Source: Leifsonia shinshuensis
GTDB taxonomy: Bacteria; Actinomycetota; Actinomycetes; Actinomycetales; Microbacteriaceae
NCBI RefSeq assembly: GCF_022606355.1
Contig: NZ_JAHHZQ010000003.1
Span: 1 to 64,000, forward strand
Length of the DNA stretch: 64,000 bases
Direction: 5' to 3'
Shown piece by piece: positions 28,095 through 42,408 of the stretch. Every line of letters begins with the position of its first letter. The first letter of the stretch is position 1. Both the position numbers and the translations under genes were made by a program. The notes beneath the pieces are model-generated. The model was not told the DNA's origin, searched no databases, and worked only from the letters and a program-made list of their open reading frames with translations.

Positions 28095-28576
28095 AGTCCG
28101 ACTCCCGTTGTCGAGCCCGGCCGGGAGATCATCAGGACGACGACGACCGCCCAGATCAGGTTGAACACACCTGTCAGCATTCCGAGTCGGCCGGCGACCT
28201 TCTCGAGCACCGGGGTGCGCACGTCTCCCGCGCTCCCGTCGAGGGAGCGAACGATCCGCGTCTGGTACGGCAGGATGACCGCGGCCAGCAGAAGGGCCGC
28301 GACCGCGGTGAGGATCATCGACGCGATCAGCCACGTGTCACCGAGGACGCCGATGCTCGCGCCGGTGGCGATCCCGAACACGGGCACGAGCACTCCGATC
28401 ACCGCGTAGACGCGTGTGATGCGGTGCAGGATGCGCACCACGGCGACCTTCTTCGGATCATCGGGTGTGGCCAGGGCGAGGCGCGCGAATCGGGGAAACA
28501 TGCTCGAGGCGATGGCGACCGGCCCGATGGTCAGGATCGCCGCAAGCACATGGACGGAGAGCAGGAACGCGCTCAC
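28091..28576 (-). CDS. Membrane protein, DUF2269-like
   Basis: A 161-residue protein with four hydrophobic segments (residues about 3-25, 55-75, 82-105, 130-152). It begins LLSVHVLAAILTIGPVAIASSMFPRFARL, resembling predicted integral membrane DUF2269 proteins. It overlaps the genes on both sides by 4 bp (ATGA). No catalytic motif is seen. Confidence 0.75.
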   Translation of the reverse strand: MSAFLLSVHVLAAILTIGPVAIASSMFPRFARLALATPDDPKKVAVVRILHRITRVYAVIGVLVPVFGIATGASIGVLGDTWLIASMILTAVAALLLAAVILPYQTRIVRSLDGSAGDVRTPVLEKVAGRLGMLTGVFNLIWAVVVVLMISRPGSTTGVGL

Positions 28577-28911
28577 GCGGTGATCCGCTCTCCCGTGACG
28601 CGCGTGCGCGGTAGCCGTCCGGCCCGGGACTCGCCGGCTAGCGCGTCGCCGTCGACGGTGACGTCGAACTCGAGGTCGAGCCGGAGCGGCCGAGTGATCG
28701 ATTGGCGCCAGGCGACGTGCTGACCGTCCGGACTGTCCTCGGCGGCGATGTCGGTGAGTGCCGTGGTCTCGCCTCCGCCACTCGCGCTGGCGCGGATCAC
28801 CCCGCCCTCATCCTCGAAGCGGTACTCGGCCTCGATGGTGCCGACGGGGGTCTTCATCCGCAGCAGCCAGGTTCCGGCGATGGTGTTCATTCGTGTACTC
28901 GTGTCTTCCAT
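28573..28911 (-). CDS. Hypothetical small beta-rich protein
   Basis: A 112-residue (or 105 from the second Met) soluble protein of alternating strands (TWLLRMKTPVGTIEAEYRFEDEGGVIRASASGGG). No signal peptide or membrane segment. No family recognised; the pattern resembles small lipocalin-like or META-like beta proteins, but this is only an impression. The start at 28911 is weakly supported, with ATG at 28890 as the alternative. Coupled to the downstream membrane gene by ATGA. Confidence 0.6.
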   Translation of the reverse strand: MEDTSTRMNTIAGTWLLRMKTPVGTIEAEYRFEDEGGVIRASASGGGETTALTDIAAEDSPDGQHVAWRQSITRPLRLDLEFDVTVDGDALAGESRAGRLPRTRVTGERITA

Positions 28912-28930
28912 TCCGTGGATCCGATAGCCG

Positions 28931-29590
28931 TCAGGCCGCGAACTGACGCTCGCTCTTCACGGTGACGCCGCGCCGCTCGTACTCGAACAACTCCTCGACA
29001 GCGTGCGCGGTCGTGGAGCCGAACTCGCGTTCGAGCAGGTAGAGGGCGACGTCGAGGCCTGAGGTGACGCCGCCACCGGTGATGAGGTCGCCGTCGTCCA
29101 CCACGCGCGCACGAACGGCCTTCACGCCGGTGGCGTCGAGCATGTCGAGTCCGAGCACATGTGTGGTCGCGGTGCGCCCTTCGATGAGGCCGGCCATCGC
29201 GAGCGCAAGGGAGCCGCCGCAGTAGGCCGCGACGATGACGTCCGGGTTCGCGACGGCACGAGCGATCACGGGCATCGCCTCGCTCGACGCGAATCGCGCC
29301 AGGAGCACGGGGATGGTCTCGTCTCCGGCGTCGGGATCGCCGTCGACCGGGCCGACCGCTCCGGGGACGAGCACGAAGCCGGGTGCGTCGGGATCGAGCG
29401 CGGCGGCCGCCGTGAGAGAAATCTGCGGTGTCCCGGATCCCACGACGCCCGGTCCGCTCGCGCTGACCAGCTCCACGGCAAACGCTCCGCCCAAGAACTC
29501 ACTGCCCGCGGTGAGCACCTCGAACGGGGCGATGACATCGAGCGGATCGAATCCATCGAAGAGCACGAACTGGGCGCGTGGGTGGGGCAT
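28931..29590 (-). CDS. DJ-1/PfpI family protein
   Basis: A 219-residue class I glutamine-amidotransferase-like protein. VLFDGFDPLDVIAPFEVL opens the fold and VAAYCGGSLALAMAGLIEGRTATTH carries the nucleophile-elbow Cys. The ATG at 29590 has AAAGGA eight nucleotides upstream; an in-frame ATG at 29605 lacks one. It is divergent from a GlxA-type regulator that contains the same fold, with 119 bp between, and is followed in the same direction by three small genes with tight spacing. The reaction is unknown; isonitrile hydratase-like or protease-like roles exist in the family. Confidence 0.85.
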   Translation of the reverse strand: MPHPRAQFVLFDGFDPLDVIAPFEVLTAGSEFLGGAFAVELVSASGPGVVGSGTPQISLTAAAALDPDAPGFVLVPGAVGPVDGDPDAGDETIPVLLARFASSEAMPVIARAVANPDVIVAAYCGGSLALAMAGLIEGRTATTHVLGLDMLDATGVKAVRARVVDDGDLITGGGVTSGLDVALYLLEREFGSTTAHAVEELFEYERRGVTVKSERQFAA

Positions 29591-29697
29591 GGGGGTTCCT
29601 TTCATCGGACGCTCTCCTCATCCTCGTCATCGGAGGCGCTCGAAGCCACGGCGATCTGGACATGTTTCGCCTGAATCAAGCCACACGCATTATCGGC

Positions 29698-29703
29698 TAT
29701 TGT
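29698..29703 (+). promoter_or_regulatory. -10 element of leaderless GlxA-type regulator gene
   Basis: TATTGT, 6 nt, then ATG at 29710; no ribosome site. Confidence 0.5.
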
Positions 29704-29709
29704 TCAGGC

Positions 29710-30663
29710 ATGTACACGGTTGTCGTGCTCGCTCTCCCGGACACTATTGCGTTCGATCTGGCCACGCCGATCGAGACGTTCGGACGCGTTCGCCTGCCGG
29801 ACGGGAGGCCCGGCTACCGGCTGCTCGTCGCCAGCCACGAGACGTCGGTCCAGGCTGGGCCGTTGACGCTTGCGATCGACGAGGGCTTGGACGCACTCGA
29901 ACGCGCCGACCTCATCATCGTGCCGGGCAGGAACGACCCGACCGTACCGACTCCGGCGGTCGTCCTCTCCGCGTTGCGGGCCGCGGCGGAGCGAGGGACG
30001 CGGATCGCGTCGATCTGCGTCGGTGCATTCTCGCTCGCGGAGGCCGGCTTGCTCGACGGCCGGATTGCGACGACCCACTGGGTCGCCGCGGAAGAGTTCG
30101 CGTCGAGGTTCCCACGCGTCCGACTCGACCCGGACGTGCTCTACACCGACGACGACACCGTGCTGACCTCCGCCGGCGCAGCGTCCGGCCTCGACCTGTG
30201 TCTGCACATCGTGCAGCGCGATTACGGAACAGCGGTCGCGGCGGACGCCGCCCGCCTCGCAGTCGCTCCCCTGCACCGCCCAGGAGGGCAAGCCCAGTAC
30301 ATCGTCCGCAATCGCCCGACCTCTCGGACGTCCACTCTTGGACAGGCCCTCTCGTGGATCGAGGCGAACGCGCATCGCGACCTGACACTCGCGGACATCG
30401 CTGCAGCAGCGGGCCTGAGCACCCGCACGCTCACACGCCGATTCAAGGACGAGACGGGGCAGAGCCCGATGCAATGGGTATCTGGTGTGCGCATCCGCCA
30501 CGCACAGGAACTGCTGGAGACCACCGACCACACGGTGGACCGGATCGCTGCGCAAACGGGGTTCCCCACCACGAGCAACTTTCGATCGCAGTTCGGACAC
30601 GTCCTCGGCGTCACGCCGGGCGCCTATCGCAAGGTGTTTCGCCCGCAGACGACGGCCCTGTGA
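29710..30663 (+). CDS. GlxA-type AraC family regulator with DJ-1/PfpI domain
   Basis: A 317-residue transcription factor. Residues 1-185 form a DJ-1/PfpI-like domain (VVVLALPDTIAFDLATPIETFG, RIASICVGAFSLAEAGLLDGRIATTHW), and residues about 215-310 form an AraC DNA-binding domain with two helix-turn-helix units (LTLADIAAAAGLSTRTLTRRFKDETG and VDRIAAQTGFPTTSNFRSQFGHVLGVTPGAYR). The divergent neighbour encodes a stand-alone DJ-1 protein, so it probably controls that gene and its cassette. The start is supported by a leaderless -10. Confidence 0.9.
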   Translation: MYTVVVLALPDTIAFDLATPIETFGRVRLPDGRPGYRLLVASHETSVQAGPLTLAIDEGLDALERADLIIVPGRNDPTVPTPAVVLSALRAAAERGTRIASICVGAFSLAEAGLLDGRIATTHWVAAEEFASRFPRVRLDPDVLYTDDDTVLTSAGAASGLDLCLHIVQRDYGTAVAADAARLAVAPLHRPGGQAQYIVRNRPTSRTSTLGQALSWIEANAHRDLTLADIAAAAGLSTRTLTRRFKDETGQSPMQWVSGVRIRHAQELLETTDHTVDRIAAQTGFPTTSNFRSQFGHVLGVTPGAYRKVFRPQTTAL

Positions 30664-30773
30664 AGTCGACCACGTAGTCCGCACAGATTCGTGACGAATC
30701 GCGGGATTCATGGTCGGGTGACTGGTGGCAGTCGGGTCAGCGGCCCCTGTCGGTCCTCCCCGACACCGTCGCG

Positions 30774-30860
30774 ATGACGAATGAGTTGCCGCCGGACCTG
30801 ATCCGTGCCATCGAGAAGACGCTCGCCAGCCCGGAGGTCGAGGAACTCGAAATCCTCTAG
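30774..30860 (+). CDS. Possible 28-residue small protein or gene remnant
   Basis: The frame MTNELPPDLIRAIEKTLASPEVEELEIL ends at TAG 30860. The frame is open upstream to 30678 and reads protein-like (SWSGDWWQSGQRPLSVLPDTVA) but has no other start, so it could be the tail of a lost gene. It occupies the 248-bp gap between the GlxA regulator and a TetR gene. No family recognised. Confidence 0.25.
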   Translation: MTNELPPDLIRAIEKTLASPEVEELEIL

Positions 30861-30911
30861 CGTTAGTGGAGCGCGCCCGACGGCGCGCTTCAGAGCGAGA
30901 GTGGTGAGGTC

Positions 30912-31508
30912 GTGCCGAACGAAGCACGCCGTAAGAGCCCGGGCGGGTATGCGAACGGCCGGGCGACGCGGGAGGACGTCCTGCATCGTGCCGCTTCCGC
31001 GTTCGCCGAGCAGGGTTACCACGGCGCGTCCCTGCGGGCGATCGCGCGGAGCGCCGGGATCGACCATTCGACGCTGCTCCATCATTTCGGCGACAAGACG
31101 TCGCTGCTGCTCGCGGTGCTCGCGTGGCGCGACGAGGAGGCGATGCGCTTCGTCTCGGCCGATTGGGTGAGCGCGGAGGACTTGCGTGCCCAGATGGCGG
31201 CGCTCGTCGAGCACAACCGCTCGATCCCCGGGCTTGTCCAGCTGTACGCGGTGCTGTCGGCGGAGGCGGCCACCGAGGGTCACCCGGCCCGCGCGTTCTT
31301 CCAGGAGCGGGCCGAGCGACTCGCGACGCAGTTCGAGGACGCGATCCGACGGTTCGGCACCGGCCCGATCCCGGCGGACCTGCACGCGCGGGTGCTGACC
31401 TACCTCGCCCTCTGGGAGGGCCTCCAGGTCTTCGACGCCGTCAATCCGGGCCGGTTGGACATCGGCGTCGTGCTGGACGGCGAGCTCGGGCGCCTGCTCG
31501 GCACCTGA
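30912..31508 (+). CDS. TetR family regulator near beta-galactosidase
   Basis: A 198-residue regulator with N-terminal helix-turn-helix REDVLHRAASAFAEQGYHGASLRAIARSAGIDHSTLLHHFGDKTSLL (about residues 21-67) and a helical ligand domain. The GTG start follows a GAGG-type ribosome site. It converges on lacZ with 25 bp between stops. The palindrome before the MFS-lacZ pair (35957-35980) is the best candidate for its operator, though unproven. Confidence 0.85.
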   Translation: MPNEARRKSPGGYANGRATREDVLHRAASAFAEQGYHGASLRAIARSAGIDHSTLLHHFGDKTSLLLAVLAWRDEEAMRFVSADWVSAEDLRAQMAALVEHNRSIPGLVQLYAVLSAEAATEGHPARAFFQERAERLATQFEDAIRRFGTGPIPADLHARVLTYLALWEGLQVFDAVNPGRLDIGVVLDGELGRLLGT

Positions 31509-31533
31509 GCCCGCCGTCGCACGTTCCGCGGCG

Positions 31534-36498
<4,965 letters not shown>

Positions 36499-36517
<19 letters not shown>

Positions 36518-37437
36518 CGGGCCGTGCCCTCGTCGGTGACGAGGGCACTCAGGAGGCCGGCGCGGAGCGCGGACGAGATCGCCAGGTGCTTGGCGGCGCC
36601 GCCACCGACGCCGATGACGTGCGGCGCGGCGCGAAGCTGGTCGGCGGTGATGCCGATCATGCGCGCGTCCAGCACATCCACGACGGACCCGTCCGCGCCC
36701 AGGAGCGTGGTGCCCACCTCCGCGACGACTCCGCGCGCGATCAGGTCGGCCGCCTCTCCGGTCGGGACGAGACTGTCGTGCAGCAGTGAATCCTCCGGCC
36801 ACGCTCCGATCGTGACGACCGCGCAGGTGAGGCGATCGAGCTGTGCCAGGCTCTGCGTGATGCCGGGCTGGCGTGCGATCGTCGCCGCGGCCGCCTCGTC
36901 GGTGACGATGAGCGGGGCGGGCAGGCGATAGACCGCCCCGCCCGCTCGCCGGCCCAGCGTCGAAACGGCCTCCGTGCCGTGCTCGCGCATCGGATCGGCG
37001 ACGCCCGTGAGCTGCACGACATCGCAGAGCGCGATCGCGTCGAGCGCACGGGACATCTCGAGGAGAGTGCGACCCGAGCTCACCCCGAGGATGTCTCCGT
37101 CGACGATCCGGCCGCCGAGCAGCTCGGCCGCGATCGACCCGAGCGCTCGGCGCAGATGGTCGGCGTCCTCCGTGGCGCTGGTGATCACATACGCGTCGTC
37201 GAGCTCGAAACGGTCCCTCAGGGCGATCGACAGCTCCGCATCCAACGGGCCGGGCGCCGAGATGGTGATCGAGACGATGCCCGTATCCAGCGCCTTGCGG
37301 ATCAATCGGGCGACCGCGAAGCGTGAGATCTTCAGCTCTTCGGCGATCTGCAGGCGCGATCGAGAGTCCAGGAAGTAGCGCTTGCCCACGTACGCGAGCC
37401 GGACCGCCTCGTCGGGAGCCAACTGTTTGCCGCTCAT
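36499..37437 (-). CDS. SorC/DeoR-type sugar-binding transcriptional regulator
   Basis: A 312-residue regulator: N-terminal helix-turn-helix (DSRSRLQIAEELKISRFAVARLIRKALDTGIV, about residues 24-55) and a SorC sugar-phosphate-binding domain (GVSSGRTLLEMSRAL, VVQLTGV, GVGGGAAKHLAISSALRAGLLSALVTDEGTARYLL). It is divergent from a polyol-type dehydrogenase and ABC importer with 103 bp between starts, and probably responds to the phosphorylated sugar or polyol they handle. Confidence 0.9.
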
Positions 37438-37478
37438 ATGAGCACCGTCACATCTCTTCTGCTAAGTGGTTTATATTT

Positions 37479-37513
37479 CTGATGATAGTAAGCATCGAGG
37501 CTGTCATCATCAG
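37479..37513. promoter_or_regulatory. Candidate SorC operator
   Basis: CTGATGAT (37479-37486) and its inverse ATCATCAG (37506-37513), centres 27 bp apart, in the AT-rich divergent region between the SorC gene and the dehydrogenase. Confidence 0.45.
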
Positions 37514-37540
37514 GCCTCGAGTCCGCATCGAGAGGACCTC

Positions 37541-38611
37541 ATGACCACGTCCATCCCCACCGAAGTGCCGACCACGATGGCTGCCAGCGTTCTCACCTCG
37601 CGCCGCACCATCGAGTTGACGGAGGTGCCGATACCGCCGCTGGACCCCGACCAGGTCCTCGTGCGGATCGAGGCCGTCGGGGTCTGCGGCTCGGACACGC
37701 ACTTCTATCTCGAGGGCCACATCGGCGACCTCGTCGTCGACGGGCCGATCGTGCTCGGACACGAATCGGCCGGCCGGATCGTCGCCGTGGGAGCCGCCGT
37801 CGACCCGGATCGCCTCAGCCGGCGTGTTTCGATCGAACCGCAGCGCCCCTGCCGCGCGTGCCGGCACTGCAAGAGCGGCGAGTACAACCTCTGCGTCGCG
37901 ATGGAGTTCTACGGCGCTTATCCCGTCGAAGGCGCCTTCTCCGAGTTCGCCGTCATCCAGGACGACTTCGCCTTCGAGGTCCCCGACAGTCTCAGCGCCG
38001 ACGAGGCCGCCCTGATCGAGCCGGTGTCCGTCGCTGTGCACGCCTGCCGCCGAGCACAGGTCGCCGCAGCGAGCCGCGTGTTCATCACCGGTGCGGGACC
38101 GATCGGGTTGCTGACGGCTCAGGTCGCGGTGGCCTTCGGCGCCGGCGAGGTCGTCGTCAGCGACCCCGTCGAATCCCGTCGCCGGTTCGCCGAGACGCTC
38201 GGCGCGATCTCGACGATCGATCCGCGGGAGGCGGATCTCGGCGACCTCGAACTCCACTTCGACTCGTACATCGACGCATCCGGCAGCGCCCGCGCGATCG
38301 CCCAGGCGATCCCGACCGTGCGCAGAGGTGGCCGCATCGTGCTCGTCGGCATGGGCAACGACACCATCGAGCTCCCGATCTCGGTGATCCAGAACCGCGA
38401 GCTGGAGCTGACCGGAACGTACCGCTACGCGAACACGTGGCCGACCGCGATCGACCTCGTGGCTCGCGGCGCGGTGGCCGTCGCGCCGCTCGTCACCGGG
38501 CACGTGGGGCTCGCCGATGTCGAGGCCGGTCTGCTGATGGCCCAGAGCGACCCGTCGTCGATCAAGACCATCGTCGTCCCGGGCCGCCCCGCCCCCGAAT
38601 CGGCTCGGTGA
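37541..38611 (+). CDS. Zinc-dependent polyol (sorbitol/xylitol-type) dehydrogenase
   Basis: Medium-chain dehydrogenase of 356 residues. Catalytic zinc ligands are in GVCGSDTHFY and GHESAGRI; structural zinc cysteines are in RPCRACRHCKSGEYNLC; the NAD-binding Rossmann motif is ITGAGPIGLLTAQVA. The pattern EFYGAYPVEGAFSEFAV fits the sorbitol/xylitol dehydrogenase branch. The ATG at 37541 has AGAGGA upstream. It leads an operon with a three-gene ABC importer (TGATG overlap), so it probably oxidises the imported polyol to a ketose. Exact substrate unknown. Confidence 0.88.
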   Translation: MTTSIPTEVPTTMAASVLTSRRTIELTEVPIPPLDPDQVLVRIEAVGVCGSDTHFYLEGHIGDLVVDGPIVLGHESAGRIVAVGAAVDPDRLSRRVSIEPQRPCRACRHCKSGEYNLCVAMEFYGAYPVEGAFSEFAVIQDDFAFEVPDSLSADEAALIEPVSVAVHACRRAQVAAASRVFITGAGPIGLLTAQVAVAFGAGEVVVSDPVESRRRFAETLGAISTIDPREADLGDLELHFDSYIDASGSARAIAQAIPTVRRGGRIVLVGMGNDTIELPISVIQNRELELTGTYRYANTWPTAIDLVARGAVAVAPLVTGHVGLADVEAGLLMAQSDPSSIKTIVVPGRPAPESAR

Positions 38612-40179
38612 TGCGCACCGGGCAGACCCGGCCGCAGGCGACGCCGGCGCTGACGGCCGAGGGGGTGACCAAGGCGTTCGGCGGCATACCCGTGCTGCGC
38701 GGTGTCGCCTTCGAGCTGTGGCCGGGCACCATCACCGCGATCGCCGGTGAGAACGGTGCGGGCAAGTCCACGCTGATGAAGATCATCTCCGGCCTGTACC
38801 CCGCCGACGCCGGAACCGTCTCACGCCACGGCGAGCACCTGCCCGCCGGGAACGTTCAGGCGGCGATCGCTCGCGGCATCTCCATCGTTCCGCAGGAGCT
38901 CGCCTCCATCCCCGAGCTGACGGTCTACGAGAACCTCTATCTGGGACGGGAGCGACGCACCCGATTCGGCACGCTCGACCGCTCCGCGATGATCGCGGAC
39001 GCGTCGGCGGCCCTCCTCGAGTTCGGCCTCGGCATCTCCCCCACCGAGCGGATGGGCGGCCTCCCGGTGGGCGTGCGGCAGATCATCGAGATCGTCAAGG
39101 CGACGACGCAGGGTGCGACGGTCATCCTGCTCGACGAGCCGACGAGCGCCATCTCCGGGCGCGAAGTCGAAACGCTGCTGCGGGTGATGCGCGCGCTGCG
39201 CGACGCGGGCGTCTCGCTGCTGTTCACGACCCACAAGATGGAAGAGATCCGCGCCGTCGCCGACCGCGTGGTCGTCCTGCGCGACGGGCAGCTGATCGTC
39301 GACGAGCCCGTGCACGCGCTCACCGACGACGACATCGTCACCGCCATGATCGGGCGCGAGCTCGAGGCCCTCTTCCCCGACCTCGCGCCGATGAGCCCCG
39401 CCACGGTCCTGGAGGTCGAGGGGCTGGAGGTCGAGGGGCTCGCGCCGGCCGGCTCGGAGACCGGCTTCGACTTCGAGGTCCGTCGCGGCGAGATCCTCGG
39501 GCTCGCCGGGCTCGTCGGCGCGGGACGCACCGAACTTCTCGAAGCGCTCTTCGGGGTGCGCGCGAGGTCCGGCACCGTACGGGTCGACGGCGTCGCGGTC
39601 GCCGCCGGCTCTCCGCAGGCGGCGATCGCGGCGGGCATGGCTCTCGTCCCCGAAGACCGGAAGGAGGCGGGCGCCGTGCTCGCGCTCAGCATCCTCGACA
39701 ACGCCTCCCTCCCCCGCATCGGCGGTTTCACCCGCAGTGGGGTCATCGCGGCGCGACGACGCCGCACGGCGATCGCGACCGCGATGACCTCCGTGGCCCT
39801 GCGGAGCAACGGCCTGGGTCAGGAGGTCGGCACCCTCTCGGGCGGGAACCAGCAGAAGGTCGTCCTGGGCCGCTGGCTCACCGGGGAGGTCGACGTGCTC
39901 CTTCTCGACGAGCCCACCCGGGGAGTCGACATCGGGGCACGCAGCGAGATCTACGGTCTCATCGTCGAGCTCGCCGCCCGAGGGATGGCGGTCGTCCTGG
40001 CGTCCTCGGACCTCCCGGAGATCCTCAGCCTCAGCCACCGGGCGCTCGTGCTCGCCGACGGCGCGGTCGCCGCCGAGCTCGACAAGCGCGACCTCTCCCA
40101 CCCCGACGCGCAGGACAGGATCTTCCGCCTCGCGTCCGGCCAACTCTCGACCACCGCATCAGGAGACACGAACCCATGA
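38611..40179 (+). CDS. Sugar ABC transporter ATP-binding protein (RbsA/XylG type)
   Basis: Tandem ATPase of 522 residues on the inner face of the membrane. Domain 1 has Walker A GENGAGKST, the class-specific signature LPVGVRQIIEI and Walker B ILLDEPTSAIS. Domain 2 has the degenerate P-loop GLVGAGRTELLEALFG usual for this class, LSGGNQQKV and LLLDEPTRGVD. The ATG at 38611 overlaps the dehydrogenase stop by one base; the next gene overlaps by 4 bp. Confidence 0.93.
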   Translation: MRTGQTRPQATPALTAEGVTKAFGGIPVLRGVAFELWPGTITAIAGENGAGKSTLMKIISGLYPADAGTVSRHGEHLPAGNVQAAIARGISIVPQELASIPELTVYENLYLGRERRTRFGTLDRSAMIADASAALLEFGLGISPTERMGGLPVGVRQIIEIVKATTQGATVILLDEPTSAISGREVETLLRVMRALRDAGVSLLFTTHKMEEIRAVADRVVVLRDGQLIVDEPVHALTDDDIVTAMIGRELEALFPDLAPMSPATVLEVEGLEVEGLAPAGSETGFDFEVRRGEILGLAGLVGAGRTELLEALFGVRARSGTVRVDGVAVAAGSPQAAIAAGMALVPEDRKEAGAVLALSILDNASLPRIGGFTRSGVIAARRRRTAIATAMTSVALRSNGLGQEVGTLSGGNQQKVVLGRWLTGEVDVLLLDEPTRGVDIGARSEIYGLIVELAARGMAVVLASSDLPEILSLSHRALVLADGAVAAELDKRDLSHPDAQDRIFRLASGQLSTTASGDTNP

Positions 40180-41162
40180 CCGACATCGCATCCCCCTCAG
40201 CTGCACGAGCACCGCGCAGCAGCCTGCTCCTGACGCTCGCCGTCCGCTACGCGATGGTGCTGGTCATGCTGGCGATCATCGTGTTCTTCGTCGTCCAGTC
40301 CAGCCGCTTCGCCACGGTCGACAACCTGATGACGATCCTCGTCGCCGCCGCCCCGTTCGCCCTCATCGCGCTCGGTCAGACGCTGGTCATCCTCACGGGC
40401 GGCATCGACCTCTCCGTCGGGTCCGTCATCGCCGCCAGCGGGATGACAGCGGCACTGGTCGCCAAGAGCGTTCCCGACCAGTTGTGGGTCGCCATCGCGG
40501 CCGCGGTCGCGGCAGGGCTCCTCGCCGGGTCCGTCAACGGCTTCGTCGTCGCCCGCCTCAACGTTCCCCCCTTCATCGCGACGCTGGGCATGATGACCCT
40601 CGCCTCCGGCGTGGCGTTCGTCATCGGAGGCGGTGCACCGATCAACGGCCTGCCTGCGGCGTTCGGCACCATCGCGAACACCAAGGTGCTGGGCGTGACC
40701 GTCCCCGTCATCCTGATGATCGTCGGCATCCTGGCGCTGGCCTTCATCATGAAGCGGACCTCATACGGCCTGCGCGTCTACGCCGTCGGCGGCAACCGCC
40801 TGGCCGCGGAGATCGCCGGTGTGAAGGCCAGGCGCATCCTGTTCAGCGTCTACGCCGTCAGCGGTGTGCTGGCTGCGATCTCGGGCGTCATGCTCTCGTC
40901 GCGGGTCATCTCCGGTGCGCCCACGCTCGGGCAGGGCTACGAGCTCGACGCGATCGCCGCTGTCGTCATCGGCGGCGCCAGTCTGATGGGCGGCCGCGGA
41001 ACCGTGTGGGGAACCGCACTCGGGCTGCTCCTGATCCAGACGCTCAACAACGGGCTGGACATCCTCATCGTCCCCGCCTATTGGCAGGACGTCATCAAAG
41101 GTGTCCTGATCGTCAGCGCCGTCGCCATCGATGTCTGGGCGACCAGGCGCACGTCCCGCTGA
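40176..41162 (+). CDS. Sugar ABC transporter permease (RbsC type)
   Basis: A 328-residue membrane protein with 8-10 hydrophobic segments. Family blocks include ALGQTLVILTGGIDLSVGSVIAASGM near residues 64-89 and AVVIGGASLMGGRGTVWGTALG near the C-terminus. Only one permease gene is present, so a homodimer is expected. Translationally coupled to the ATPase (ATGA). Confidence 0.92.
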   Translation: MTDIASPSAARAPRSSLLLTLAVRYAMVLVMLAIIVFFVVQSSRFATVDNLMTILVAAAPFALIALGQTLVILTGGIDLSVGSVIAASGMTAALVAKSVPDQLWVAIAAAVAAGLLAGSVNGFVVARLNVPPFIATLGMMTLASGVAFVIGGGAPINGLPAAFGTIANTKVLGVTVPVILMIVGILALAFIMKRTSYGLRVYAVGGNRLAAEIAGVKARRILFSVYAVSGVLAAISGVMLSSRVISGAPTLGQGYELDAIAAVVIGGASLMGGRGTVWGTALGLLLIQTLNNGLDILIVPAYWQDVIKGVLIVSAVAIDVWATRRTSR

Positions 41163-41233
41163 CGGAACGGCCTGTCGCCGAGCCGAACCGTCCCGCCCCC
41201 TCCCGACCGAACCCTCACGAGTAAGGAATCACC

Positions 41234-42283
41234 ATGAAAACAACCAGCATCCTCCGTGGCCTCGCGCTCGGCGCCGCGCTGACCACAGCGGCCGTCGGGC
41301 TCACGGCCTGCGCGAGCGGAGCCGGCAGCGCCGACAGCCTGCGTATCGGCGTGACCGCCTACGAGATGACCTCCTTCATCACGGCGGGAAAGGAAGGCAT
41401 GCAGGCCTACGCCGACGCCAACGACATCGAGCTGCTCTGGAACTCGGCCAACACCGATGTGAACACCCAGGCGGGGCAGGTCGACCAGTTCATCTCCGCG
41501 GGCGTCGACGCCATCGTCGTCCTCCCGGTGCAGGCCGATTCCCTCGAACCCCAGGTGAAGGCCGCACAGGCGGCGGGCATCCCGATCTTCACGGTCAACA
41601 CGCGCATCCTCAGCGACGGCCTCACGGGCAGCGTGCTCCCGGACGACGTCGACTCGGGAGTTCAGGAAGCGCAGGCCATGGTCGACCGCCTCGGCGGATC
41701 CGGCAATGTCGTCATCCTGCAGGGCCCACTCGGGGCGTCCGGCCAGGTGGACCGCAGCACGGGGATCAAGAAGGTGCTCGACGCGAATCCCGGCATCACG
41801 GTCCTCGCCGAAGACACGGCGAACTGGAAGCGCGACGAGGCGATCAACAAGACCAAGAACTGGATCTCCGCGTTCGGCGACACGATCGACGGCATCATCG
41901 CCCAGAACGACGACATGGGACTCGGCGCGGTGCAGGCGCTCCGCGAGGCTGGAATCACGGATGTTCCCGTCGTCGGCGTCGATGGCATCGAAGACGGACT
42001 TCGGGCTGTGCAGAGCGGCGACTTCATCGGAACCTCTCTGCAGAACGGCACCGTCGAGCTCGCCGCCGGCCTCGCCGTCGCCGCCAAGACCGCACGTGGT
42101 GAGAAGGTGCCGACCCAGATGACGTACTTCATGCCGCGGATCACGGCCGAGAACGTCGATGCGGCGTACAAGAACGTCGTCTCCGACCGCAAGACGTTCC
42201 TGTCGAAGCTCACCACCCTGATCGATGAGAACATCGCAGCGGACAACCTGTCGTACGAGGGCCTTCCTGGTCAGACCCGCTGA
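41234..42283 (+). CDS. Sugar-binding lipoprotein of ribose-class ABC importer
   Basis: A 349-residue lipoprotein: signal peptide with lipobox LTAC (Cys26), then a Peripla_BP_4-type fold ([88 protein letters not shown]). It delivers substrate to the permease/ATPase encoded just upstream, and AAGGAATC precedes the ATG. The dehydrogenase and SorC context suggests a pentose or polyol. A strong hairpin follows its stop. Confidence 0.92.
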   Translation: MKTTSILRGLALGAALTTAAVGLTACASGAGSADSLRIGVTAYEMTSFITAGKEGMQAYADANDIELLWNSANTDVNTQAGQVDQFISAGVDAIVVLPVQADSLEPQVKAAQAAGIPIFTVNTRILSDGLTGSVLPDDVDSGVQEAQAMVDRLGGSGNVVILQGPLGASGQVDRSTGIKKVLDANPGITVLAEDTANWKRDEAINKTKNWISAFGDTIDGIIAQNDDMGLGAVQALREAGITDVPVVGVDGIEDGLRAVQSGDFIGTSLQNGTVELAAGLAVAAKTARGEKVPTQMTYFMPRITAENVDAAYKNVVSDRKTFLSKLTTLIDENIAADNLSYEGLPGQTR

Positions 42284-42291
42284 CCCTGATG

Positions 42292-42325
42292 CTCGGGCGG
42301 CCCGTCGTTCGGTGGGCCGCCCGAG
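42292..42325 (+). terminator. Terminator of the polyol ABC operon
   Basis: A 12-bp perfect stem, CTCGGGCGGCCC/GGGCCGCCCGAG, with a 10-nt loop begins 9 nt after the binding-protein stop. No T-run. Confidence 0.7.
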
Positions 42326-42395
42326 TGGAGGATGCCCGCTCTCGAAGCCACGCCACACCCGTCGCACCCACCCGTTTCGCCTCCCTCCACTCCCC

Positions 42396-42401
42396 TAGAG
42401 T
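42396..42401 (+). promoter_or_regulatory. -10 element of leaderless response regulator gene
   Basis: TAGAGT, 7 nt, then GTG at 42409; no ribosome site is visible. Confidence 0.5.
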
Positions 42402-42408
42402 TGACCCC

